NCBI GenBank assembly: GCA_018384375.1
Contig: JAHAYJ010000082.1
Location: 1-64,000 of the forward strand
Source of the DNA: Lachnospiraceae bacterium
GTDB taxonomy: Bacteria > Bacillota > Clostridia > Lachnospirales > Lachnospiraceae
Reading direction: 5' to 3'
DNA length: 64,000 bases
Below are positions 33,585 through 41,256 of this stretch, piece after piece. The notes below the pieces were generated by a model. That model saw only the letters and a list, made by a program, of their open reading frames with translations. It had not been told where the DNA came from and ran no database searches. The position numbers were made by a program, and so were the translations under genes. Positions within the stretch are counted from its first letter, which is position 1; each line of letters begins with the position of its first letter.

Positions 33585-34745
33585 ATGAAAGCATTTGAGG
33601 GAAAGTCCTATCGAAATCTGTTTGCGGAATGCGGGAAAACAGAAAAAGAGATCAGTCAGAGACTGGAAGAAATCTGGAATGTTTTTTTCTACGGCAGTGA
33701 GGAAGAGAGGATATACCATCCTGTCGGGAATGATATGGGATATCTTGAGGACACAGGAAATCACGATGCCAGAACGGAAGGAATGTCCTATGGAATGATG
33801 ATCTGTGTCCAGCTTAACAGGAAGGAAGAGTTTGACCGCATCTGGAAATGGGCATGTACATATATGTGGATGGATGATGGAGAAAACGAAGGCTATTTTG
33901 CATGGTCCTGTGGGCTTAATGGCAGTAAAAATGCTTATGGTGCAGCTCCGGACGGTGAGGAATTTTTTGCTATGGCTCTTTTCTTTGCTTCCCACAGATG
34001 GGGGGATGGTGAAGGCATATACTGTTATTCCCGGCAGGCAAAGAAAATCTTGCGTGCCTGCTTACATAAGGGAGAGAACGGGAGAGCAGGAGAGCCAATG
34101 TGGAATCCGGAAAACAAACAGATTTTGTTTGTGGCAGGCAGTGATTTTACAGATCCTTCCTATCATCTTCCTCATTTTTACGAGCTGTTTGCTCTCTGGG
34201 CCGACGAGGAGGACAGACCTTTTTTCCGGGAGGCAGCAAAGGCAAGCAGAGAATACTTAAAGAAAGCATGCCATCCTGAGACCGGCATGTGCGCGGAATA
34301 TGCGGAATTTAGCGGAAAGCCCATGAGCCGCCCGCTTCCCTGGTCAACAGACAGGCATGACTGGTTCTACAGTGATGCATACAGAACGGCTGCCAATATC
34401 GGTTTGGACGCCGAATGGTTCGGAATAGATGTGGGACAGGAGAAGGCAGCGGCACAGTTGATTAAATTTCTTGCAAAAAAAGAAAATCCATACCGGATTT
34501 TTGAAATTGACGGAACAGAGCTGCCGGAGGATGCACTTCACCCGGTAGGAATGATGGCTGCAACTGCACAGGGAGCGCTTGCTGTGATCGGACACTCTGA
34601 GGATCAGGAGGCGGTAAAATATGCCTGGGAATGGGTGGAAAGGCTTTGGGAGACGCCTCTCAGGAAGGGAGACCGCAGATACTATGATAACTGCCTGTAT
34701 TTCTTTGCTTTCCTTTCGCTGAGCGGGAATTATCGAATCTGGTAG
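33585..34745 (+). CDS. Glycoside hydrolase family 8, reducing-end exo-oligoxylanase (Rex)
   Basis: A 386-residue protein without signal peptide, so it acts in the cytoplasm. The motif H-D-A-R-T-E-G-M-S-Y-G-M-M near residue 65 contains the general-acid Glu of GH8, and S-T-D-R-H-D-W-F-Y-S-D-A-Y-R-T-A-A-N carries the Asp residues of the base region. Length and motifs match Rex enzymes, which release xylose from the reducing end of xylo-oligosaccharides of three or more units. AGGGGGAAATAATT precedes the ATG. The damaged kinase and permease genes that follow were probably once part of a transport and control operon for these sugars. Confidence 0.9.
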   Translation: MKAFEGKSYRNLFAECGKTEKEISQRLEEIWNVFFYGSEEERIYHPVGNDMGYLEDTGNHDARTEGMSYGMMICVQLNRKEEFDRIWKWACTYMWMDDGENEGYFAWSCGLNGSKNAYGAAPDGEEFFAMALFFASHRWGDGEGIYCYSRQAKKILRACLHKGENGRAGEPMWNPENKQILFVAGSDFTDPSYHLPHFYELFALWADEEDRPFFREAAKASREYLKKACHPETGMCAEYAEFSGKPMSRPLPWSTDRHDWFYSDAYRTAANIGLDAEWFGIDVGQEKAAAQLIKFLAKKENPYRIFEIDGTELPEDALHPVGMMAATAQGALAVIGHSEDQEAVKYAWEWVERLWETPLRKGDRRYYDNCLYFFAFLSLSGNYRIW

Positions 34746-34791
34746 ACCAGAGTTTAGTTGTAACTGCCCACGCAAAATAGAGGAAGAAGAC

Positions 34792-35745
34792 ATGAGACGA
34801 CTGTGGAATTTTTTTCAGGAAAAAATGAATGATTTTACTGTCAGAAAGAAGCTGCTGATTTTTTATGTTTTTTGCGTGCTGCTTCCTCTTTTTGTGACAG
34901 ATAGTGTAATTCTGACCATTCTTCTAAGGGGTGAGAGGAGAGAACGGGCGCTGGAAATGGAGAATATTGCCAGTGCGGTACAGTTTGAATTGTCATATAC
35001 TTTTGAAGAAGCAATGAACATGTCAAAGAACATCTATGCAAACCGGATGATAAACGAATTCCTGAATTATGAATATAGTTCAGGGTATGATTTTTTCGAG
35101 GCAACGCAGAAGCTTCTGGATGCTTCCTTTAATGCCGCAAGTTTTGGCTCACAGTTGGTAACTATGATTTTGTATGCAGACAATGATACGATTGTAAACG
35201 GCGGCCATTTCTATCGTCTTTCCTCTGCACAGGGAGAAGAATGGTATGAGAAATATCAGAGCGCAGAGAAGGATTTGATTCTACATTTTTATTATGTGGG
35301 AAATGAGGATCCTGTTACCAGTATAAAAAGAAGGATTTCACTGGTCCGGAAGTTGAATTATTATAAGGATTCGGACTGTGAGAAGCTGATCAGGATTGAT
35401 GTGGATTACAGTAATCTCCTTAGGAAGCTTACCAATATGAATTACAGCATGACTTTTTATGTGTGCAGTGGTGATAAGATTCTATTCTCCAATGAAGGAA
35501 ACACAAGTTATACCAAGGATTTTGAGCATTTAACAGGGAAGGAAAGGATAGGCTACGAACTGGACAGTAATTTTTATGGAGAAGAGCTTCGGATTCTGGT
35601 GCTGGAACCCACCAATACAGTGCTTTTGCAAATCTGGCAGCATTTTCCGCTGATCCTGTTTATGCTGGCTGTCAATATTCTTTTACCGTGGCTGTTAACC
35701 TATATTATCAACAGATGCGTTACTTGCGTTTATCGTCAGCCGTAA
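34792..35745 (+). pseudogene. N-terminal part of a YesM-type sensor histidine kinase, truncated by a deletion
   Basis: The product is 317 residues. It contains a first membrane helix (about 20-42), an extracellular sensor region of roughly 240 residues and a second helix (LILFMLAVNILLPWLLTYIINR). A YesM-type kinase would continue into HAMP, dimerisation (his-kinase) and ATPase domains. Instead, after T-Y-I-I-N-R the sequence switches to ten unrelated residues and stops at 35743. No kinase catalytic motif remains. The join lies near 35711-35716, where the frame of an ABC permease begins. The partner response regulator is absent from the window. Confidence 0.85.
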
Positions 35746-36325
35746 ACGCTTTCTGTTCAAATCCCAGCTGTCATTGTTCTGGGTAGTCACCATGTATGTA
35801 AACGGCGGTATGATTCCTGTTTTTCTTCTGTACAGGAATCTGCACCTGACCAACACCTTTTGGGTATATGTGATCCCGGGAGCCGTCAGCGCTTTTAACA
35901 TGCTGGTGCTACGGACCTACATGCAGGGATTGCCGGATTCCCTTGAGGAATCGGCACAACTTGACGGGGCGGGCTATATGACCGTATTTATCAAGATCAT
36001 TTCACCTCTGTGTAAGCCTGTTTATGCAACGGTAGCATTGTTTGTGGCAGTGGGGCAATGGAATTCCTGGTTTGATGCTATGTTGTACAACCGTATGAAG
36101 GATGAGTACACGACACTGCAGTATGAGTTGATGAAGCTTTTGTCTTCTGTCATGCAGCAGAGCGGAAGTGCTGACAATATGAAGGCAGTAAGCGGCAATG
36201 CTATTACACCGACCTCCATCCGTGCAGCAGCGACAATTGTGACAATGCTCCCGATCGTGTGCCTTTATCCTTTCCTGCAAAGATATTTTGTTGCAGGTCT
36301 TACCATCGGAGGCGTAAAAGAATAA
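35714..36325 (+). pseudogene. C-terminal part of a sugar ABC permease (LplC/YtcP-like), cut by the same deletion
   Basis: The frame runs for 203 residues from the join to TAA 36323-36325. It reads D-A-L-L-A-F-I-V-S-R-K-R-F, then M-Y-V-N-G-G-M-I-P, the EAA-type loop E-E-S-A-Q-L-D-G-A-G-Y-M, and ends G-L-T-I-G-G-V-K-E. These match the carbohydrate uptake permease family MalG/LplC. About 90-100 N-terminal residues with the first helices are missing, so no start codon with a ribosome site is seen (ATG 35774 is internal). The upstream binding protein and the paired permease are also absent. Confidence 0.85.
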
Positions 36326-36361
36326 TCAGGGGAGTTTTGCACTTTAGATAATAGTCAGGAG

Positions 36362-36398
36362 GCACCATGTCGGCATTCATGCAGGCATGGTGCTTTTT
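36362..36398 (+). terminator. Rho-independent terminator after the permease remnant
   Basis: An 8-bp stem GCACCATG/CATGGTGC (36362-36369 with 36386-36393) with a 16-base loop is followed by five T residues, 36 bases after the permease stop. Confidence 0.75.
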
Positions 36399-36506
36399 GT
36401 GGAACCTATTTGCGTTGTGTTCTATAATGTGTTAGGATTAAAGTGCGATTAGGAGAAACAGACTGCTTACAGCTTAAGATTAGCTGTGAATGAGAAGGAG
36501 AATCAC

Positions 36507-37817
36507 ATGAATATTGTTTTATTATCAGGCGGATCGGGCAAACGTTTATGGCCGCTTTCTAATGATATACGTTCCAAACAATTTATTAAGATTTTCAAGA
36601 CAGAAAACGGAGAATATGAATCTATGGTGCAGAGAGTATACAGGCAGATCTGCAGTGTGGATCAGGATGCTTCCGTCACAATAGCGACTTCTAAGACACA
36701 GGTCTCGGCTATTCACAACCAGCTCGGCAACGCTGTGGGCATTTGTGTGGAACCGTGCAGAAGAGACACCTTTCCTGCCATTGCGCTTGCAGCAGCCTGG
36801 TTGCATGATGTGAATAAAGTGCCTGAGGAGGAGCCGGTAGTGGTCTGCCCTGTTGACCCTTATGTGGAACAGGATTATTTTGAAGCCCTGAAGGAACTGG
36901 GAGAGCTCGCAAAGGAAGATACAGCAAATCTGGTACTGATGGGGATCGAGCCTACTTACCCCAGTGAAAAGTATGGTTATGTAATTCCCCGGGACAAGGA
37001 AAGGGTCAGCCTGGTGAGTACCTTTAAGGAAAAACCGGATTTAGATACGGCGAAGGAGTATATCCGACAGGGTGCATTGTGGAATGGAGGCGTATTTGCC
37101 TTCAAACTGAAGTATATGCTTGAAAAGGCTCATGAACTTATAGAATTTGCGGATTATTGGGATCTGTTTTCCAAATATGATATGCTGACAAAGATCAGCT
37201 TTGACTATGCGGTTGTGGAAAAGGAAAAAAAGATCTGTGTGATGCGTTTTGCCGGTCAATGGAAAGATCTGGGCACCTGGAACACGCTTACGGAAGCAAT
37301 GGAAGAGCCCAGTGTTGGGAATGCTATTTTTAATGATAAGTGTCAGAATGTTCATGTAGTCAATGAACTGGATGTGCCGGTGCTCTGCATGGGGCTTAAG
37401 GATGTGGTGGTTTCTGCCAGCCCGGAGGGAATTCTGGTATCCGATAAGGAGCAGTCCAGCTACATTAAACCTTATGTGGACAATATCGATCAGCAGATCA
37501 TGTTCGCAGAAAAATCATGGGGAAGCTTTCGTGTCATTGACATCGAGGATGAGAGCATGACGATCAAGGTTACGCTGAAGGCAGGGCGGAGCATGAATTA
37601 TCACAGCCATGAAAGAAGAAGAGAGGTCTGGACAGTAATCTCCGGCAAAGGAAGAATTGTTGTGGACGGTGTACAGCAGCCGGTAAAGGCCGGAGATGTG
37701 GTGGAATTGCCTGCCTGCTGTAAACACACGATTCTTGCTGATACAGAGATCAAACTGATCGAGGTGCAGATCGGAAAAGAGATCAGTGTCAATGATAAAA
37801 AGAAATATGAACTGTAA
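36507..37817 (+). CDS. manC: Mannose-1-phosphate guanylyltransferase with C-terminal cupin domain
   Basis: A 436-residue protein. L-L-S-G-G-S-G-K-R-L-W-P-L-S at residues 4-17 is the nucleotidyltransferase loop. E-P-x-R-R-D-T-F-P-A-I and D-P-Y-V-E-Q-D, then K-P-D and G-A-L-W-N-G-G-V-F, agree with ManC/AlgA-type GDP-mannose pyrophosphorylases. The last 110 residues (W-G-S-F-R-V, N-Y-H-S-H-E-R-R-R-E-V-W) are a cupin of the type II phosphomannose isomerase fold. It makes GDP-mannose for surface glycans. ATG 36507 follows AAGGAGAATCAC. Whether the isomerase half is active is not certain. Confidence 0.85.
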   Translation: MNIVLLSGGSGKRLWPLSNDIRSKQFIKIFKTENGEYESMVQRVYRQICSVDQDASVTIATSKTQVSAIHNQLGNAVGICVEPCRRDTFPAIALAAAWLHDVNKVPEEEPVVVCPVDPYVEQDYFEALKELGELAKEDTANLVLMGIEPTYPSEKYGYVIPRDKERVSLVSTFKEKPDLDTAKEYIRQGALWNGGVFAFKLKYMLEKAHELIEFADYWDLFSKYDMLTKISFDYAVVEKEKKICVMRFAGQWKDLGTWNTLTEAMEEPSVGNAIFNDKCQNVHVVNELDVPVLCMGLKDVVVSASPEGILVSDKEQSSYIKPYVDNIDQQIMFAEKSWGSFRVIDIEDESMTIKVTLKAGRSMNYHSHERRREVWTVISGKGRIVVDGVQQPVKAGDVVELPACCKHTILADTEIKLIEVQIGKEISVNDKKKYEL

Positions 37818-37831
37818 AGAGGTGACAAACT

Positions 37832-38836
37832 ATGAATCAAAAGCAGGAAATGAATCAAGAACAGACAATACCGGTTGAAAATGAAAAGGGCCTGAAGGAT
37901 ATTACAACGAAAAGAATTGTCATATATCTGGGAATCACTTTTGTATTGACCTATGCGGTGGAGATTTTTTTGATTGCGCCTATGCTTGGCAGCGCAGATG
38001 TGAATCAGGCTATGGGGGCGCAGACACTGATCAGCGCGGTAATGCTGATCCCAACCATGGCGGTGATTTTAACCAGATTGATCACGAAAGAAGGATTTAA
38101 AGGCAGGGAATTGATGATCGCACTGAATCTGAAGGGGAATAAGCGGTATTATGCATTAGCCTGGTTCGGCTTTGCTTTACTGATTACTCTTGGAGCGGTT
38201 CTATACTTTCTGCTGTTTCCGAAGCAGTTTGACGGACAGTTGGGCTACGTCATGGCAATGTATGAGGCAAATGCCCAGGCTGCTGGTGTGGAGGTGGATG
38301 TCACCATTACACAACTGCAGCAGACAATGGTATTGCAGACCTTGATGGGCGTTTTCCTGTCTCCGTTTGTAAATGTGATGAACTGCTTTGGCGAGGAATG
38401 GGGATGGAGAGGTTATCTTCTTCCGAAAATGCTGAAGAAATTTAAGGTGGTTCCTACGCTGCTGATCAGCGGAGTGATCTGGGGGTTGTGGCATATGCCG
38501 TTAACGATCATGGGACATAACTATGGAAATGGTTATCCGGGCTATCCGGTTACGGGAATTCTTGCAATGTGTGTATTCTGTACGGTATTGGGGATTATTT
38601 TGTCCTATGTGACGATCAAGACAAGGAGCTGCATTCCGGCAATTATGGGACATGGCATGATGAACGGTTTTGCTACCATAGGAATCTATTTTACTTCTCT
38701 TGACGATCCATATAATGTTTTTTTGGGACCTGCACCGACAGGATTAATTGGAGGCATGGGATTTCTTGTTTTAGCGGGTGTATTGCTTTATCTTCTGCAT
38801 AAAGAGGAAAAGGAAAAAGGAAGGATTTCTTTATAA
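37832..38836 (+). CDS. CPBP family intramembrane glutamic protease
   Basis: A 334-residue protein with a charged N-terminus of about 25 residues and some eight hydrophobic segments. The motif C-F-G-E-E-W-G-W-R-G-Y-L-L-P near residue 186 supplies the EExxxR glutamates of ABI/CPBP proteases. W-G-L-W-H-M-P-L and a later G-H-G-M-M-N-G provide the conserved histidines. Family members cleave CAAX-like substrates or take part in bacteriocin immunity, but the substrate here is unknown. GAGGTGACAAACT precedes the ATG. It is 14 bases after manC, so the two may be co-transcribed. Confidence 0.87.
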   Translation: MNQKQEMNQEQTIPVENEKGLKDITTKRIVIYLGITFVLTYAVEIFLIAPMLGSADVNQAMGAQTLISAVMLIPTMAVILTRLITKEGFKGRELMIALNLKGNKRYYALAWFGFALLITLGAVLYFLLFPKQFDGQLGYVMAMYEANAQAAGVEVDVTITQLQQTMVLQTLMGVFLSPFVNVMNCFGEEWGWRGYLLPKMLKKFKVVPTLLISGVIWGLWHMPLTIMGHNYGNGYPGYPVTGILAMCVFCTVLGIILSYVTIKTRSCIPAIMGHGMMNGFATIGIYFTSLDDPYNVFLGPAPTGLIGGMGFLVLAGVLLYLLHKEEKEKGRISL

Positions 38837-38853
38837 ATTTTATTGGAATTCTA

Positions 38854-38882
38854 TTGCAATTTACCCGGCCTGGTGCTACAAT
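38854..38882 (+). promoter_or_regulatory. Promoter of the rimP-nusA-infB operon
   Basis: TTGCAA (38854-38859), a 17-bp spacer and TACAAT (38877-38882). The -10 box matches in 5 of 6 positions. It drives a leader of about 80 bases with a hairpin before rimP. Confidence 0.7.
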
Positions 38883-38911
38883 ACAAAAGAATTAAAGATA
38901 ATTACTAGTTA

Positions 38912-38939
38912 GGGTGGACTTAGCGGTCCACTCTTTTTT
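38912..38939 (+). promoter_or_regulatory. Terminator-like hairpin in the rimP leader
   Basis: GGGTGGAC (38912-38919) pairs with GTCCACTC (38926-38933) around a 6-base loop and is followed by six T residues. It lies after the promoter and 28 bases before the rimP ATG, so it fits an attenuator of the operon. A rimP leader element has been proposed in other bacteria, and this hairpin is of the same kind. Confidence 0.75.
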
Positions 38940-38967
38940 ACGGAAAATGAAATTGAAAGGTGGATCT

Positions 38968-39444
38968 ATGTCAAAGAGAGAAAGCTATGAGGCGAAGGCG
39001 GAAGAACTTCTTACACCGATAGCCGAGGCAAATCACGTGGAAATCTATGATGTTGAGTATGTGAAGGAAGGGGCGGACTGGTACCTGCGCTGCTATATTG
39101 ACAAGGAAGGCGGAGTGAATATCAATGACTGCGAAACAGTCAGCAGAGCCCTTTCAGATGAGCTTGACCGCGTAGATTTCATTGAGGATGCTTATATTCT
39201 GGAGGTCAGTTCACCGGGACTGGGTCGTACCCTGAAAAAGGATAAGCATCTGAAAAAGAGTCTTCTCCAGGAGGTGGATGTGAAAACCTATAAGCCAATT
39301 GACGGAACCAAGGATTTTACGGGAGTTTTGAAAGCGTTTGATGAAAATACCGTTACGCTTGGAATTGCGTCAGATAAGGAGATTGAAGACAGAGTCTTTA
39401 ACAGAAAAGATATTGCAACAATTAAACTTACATTAGATTTTTAG
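38968..39444 (+). CDS. rimP: Ribosome maturation factor RimP
   Basis: A 158-residue protein. Y-D-V-E-Y-V-K-E-G-A-D-W-Y-L-R, then D-C-E-T-V-S-R-A-L-S-D-E-L-D and L-E-V-S-S-P-G-L-G-R-T-L, are the marks of RimP/YlxS. It helps assemble the 30S subunit. ATG 38968 follows AAAGGTGGATCT. It is the first gene of the conserved rimP-nusA-ylxR-ylxQ-infB-rbfA block and lies 34 bases before nusA. Confidence 0.95.
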   Translation: MSKRESYEAKAEELLTPIAEANHVEIYDVEYVKEGADWYLRCYIDKEGGVNINDCETVSRALSDELDRVDFIEDAYILEVSSPGLGRTLKKDKHLKKSLLQEVDVKTYKPIDGTKDFTGVLKAFDENTVTLGIASDKEIEDRVFNRKDIATIKLTLDF

Positions 39445-39478
39445 TCCGGAAGATACGGGCGGAAAGGGATAAGGGAAA

Positions 39479-40657
39479 ATGAACAAAGAATTAATGGAAG
39501 CACTTGATATTTTGGAGAAGGAGAAAGAAATCAGTAAAGAGACACTCTTTGAGGCAATTGAGAACTCTTTGATTACTGCCTGCAAAAATCATTTTGGAAA
39601 ATCCGATAATATCAAGGTTGAAATTGACAGAGATACTTGTGACTTCCTGTGCTATGCAGAAAAGGAGGTTGTAGAAGAGGTAGAGGATGACTGCCTTCAG
39701 ATCACACTTGAGGATGCACAGAAGATCAAATCGGATGCACAGCTTGGTGATATCATTCATGTGGAAATTAAGTCCAAGGAATTCGGACGTATTGCTACAC
39801 AGAATGCAAAAAACGTCATCCTTCAGAAGATCCGTGAGGAAGAGAGAAGCGTGATCTATAACCAATATTTTGAAAAAGAGAAGGACATTGTGACAGGCAT
39901 TGTACAGCGGTATATCGGTAAGAATATCAGTATTAATCTGGGCAAGGCAGATGGCATACTGAATGAAAGTGAGCAGGTTAAGGGCGAGGTGTTCAAGCCG
40001 ACTGAGAGAATCAAGGTATATATTCTTGAAGTTAAGAACACACCGAAAGGCCCAAGAATTCTGGTCAGCCGTACACATCCGGAACTGGTGAAGCGTCTGT
40101 TTGAAGCTGAGGTGACAGAGATTAAGGACGGCACTGTCGAAATCATGAGTATAGCGAGGGAGGCCGGAAGCAGGACCAAGATGGCAGTACGCTCCAACAA
40201 CCCTAATGTGGATGCAGTCGGTGCGTGTGTTGGTCTTAACGGTGCAAGAGTGAATTCCATCGTGGAGGAACTGCGCGGTGAAAAGATTGATATTATTAAC
40301 TGGGATGAGAATCCCGGTAATCTGATTCAGAATGCTCTGTCGCCGGCAAAAATTGTTGCGGTGTTTGCAGATCCGGATGAAAAGACGGCTAAGGTAGTGG
40401 TTCCTGATTACCAGCTTTCACTTGCCATCGGCAAGGAAGGCCAGAATGCAAGACTCGCAGCAAGGCTTACAGGCTATAAGATTGATATTAAGAGTGAGAC
40501 ACAGGCAAAAGATGCTCCCGGATTCCGCTATGAAGACTATATGGATGAGTATGATGAATATGATGAATACGAGGAAGACTATGCTGAAGAGGGCCAGGAG
40601 GAGGCCTATGAGTCTGATGAAGAGTATGAAACTTTGGCAGGAGACGAGACAGAATAA
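39479..40657 (+). CDS. nusA: Transcription termination/antitermination factor NusA
   Basis: A 392-residue protein. The N-terminal domain that binds RNA polymerase is followed by an S1 domain (G-I-V-Q-R-Y-I-G-K) and two KH domains (V-G-A-C-V-G-L-N-G-A-R-V near residue 245 and A-I-G-K-E-G-Q-N-A-R-L-A near 320). The last 40 residues are an acidic tail of Asp/Glu/Tyr repeats (D-E-Y-D-E-Y-E-E-D-Y). The protein modulates pausing, termination and antitermination. The gene continues the operon with a GGGATAAGGG site. Confidence 0.96.
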   Translation: MNKELMEALDILEKEKEISKETLFEAIENSLITACKNHFGKSDNIKVEIDRDTCDFLCYAEKEVVEEVEDDCLQITLEDAQKIKSDAQLGDIIHVEIKSKEFGRIATQNAKNVILQKIREEERSVIYNQYFEKEKDIVTGIVQRYIGKNISINLGKADGILNESEQVKGEVFKPTERIKVYILEVKNTPKGPRILVSRTHPELVKRLFEAEVTEIKDGTVEIMSIAREAGSRTKMAVRSNNPNVDAVGACVGLNGARVNSIVEELRGEKIDIINWDENPGNLIQNALSPAKIVAVFADPDEKTAKVVVPDYQLSLAIGKEGQNARLAARLTGYKIDIKSETQAKDAPGFRYEDYMDEYDEYDEYEEDYAEEGQEEAYESDEEYETLAGDETE

Positions 40658-40669
40658 GGGGGGGATTAC

Positions 40670-40939
40670 ATGGCAAAAAAAATACCCATGCGCCAGTGCG
40701 TAGGATGCGGAGAAATGAAAAGCAAGAAGGAAATGATGCGCGTCTTAAAAACCCCGGAAGATGAAATCGTACTGGATGTTACAGGAAAGAAAAACGGCAG
40801 AGGAGCTTATCTTTGTAAACAGAAGGAATGCCTCATAAATGCCAGAAAAAATAAAGGATTGGAACGGTCTTTCAAAATGAGTATTCCAAATGAAGTATAT
40901 GACAGTCTGGAAAAGGAGTTTGATGAGATTCATGAATGA
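40670..40939 (+). CDS. ylxR: YlxR (RnpM) RNA-binding protein
   Basis: An 89-residue protein of the DUF448 family. Pattern M-R-Q-C-V-G-C-G-E-M-K-x-K-K-E-M-x-R-V near the start and G-R-G-A-Y-L-C in the middle. YlxR binds RNase P RNA in B. subtilis and modulates RNase P. It lies 12 bases after nusA. Its end overlaps the next gene. Confidence 0.93.
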   Translation: MAKKIPMRQCVGCGEMKSKKEMMRVLKTPEDEIVLDVTGKKNGRGAYLCKQKECLINARKNKGLERSFKMSIPNEVYDSLEKEFDEIHE

Positions 40940-41243
40940 CAGAATTTTATCTCTTCTGGGCCTGGCTGCCAGAGGGAGAAATCTTGTAAGTGGTGAATTC
41001 TCTACGGAGAAGGCAGTAAAGGAAGGAAAAGCGTCACTGGTGATCATAAGCAGCGATGCATCAGATAACACCAAAAAGATGTTTACCGATATGTGTACGT
41101 TTTACAAGACTCCGATCTATTTTTATGCTGGGAAGGAAACTCTTGGGCAGGCAATCGGTAAGGAAATGCGGGCATCTGTTGCAATAACAAATCCCGGTAT
41201 GGCAGCGAACATAATCAAGCATTTGGAAGAATCACAGGAATGA
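40923..41243 (+). CDS. ylxQ: L7Ae-family RNA-binding protein (YlxQ)
   Basis: A 106-residue protein. [15 protein letters not shown], then [13 protein letters not shown], are typical of L7Ae/L30e-fold kink-turn-binding proteins of the YlxQ type. Start ATG 40923 has AAAAGGAG four bases away; ATG 40932 is an alternative beginning M-N-D-R. It overlaps ylxR by 17 bases and precedes infB by 13 bases. Confidence 0.88.
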   Translation: MRFMNDRILSLLGLAARGRNLVSGEFSTEKAVKEGKASLVIISSDASDNTKKMFTDMCTFYKTPIYFYAGKETLGQAIGKEMRASVAITNPGMAANIIKHLEESQE

Positions 41244-41256
41244 CGGAGGTAGTGGA

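Noticed and set aside
35774-36325. ATG 35774 as start of a working permease
   Set aside because: It begins inside the protein family, leaves out the first membrane helices and has no ribosome site.
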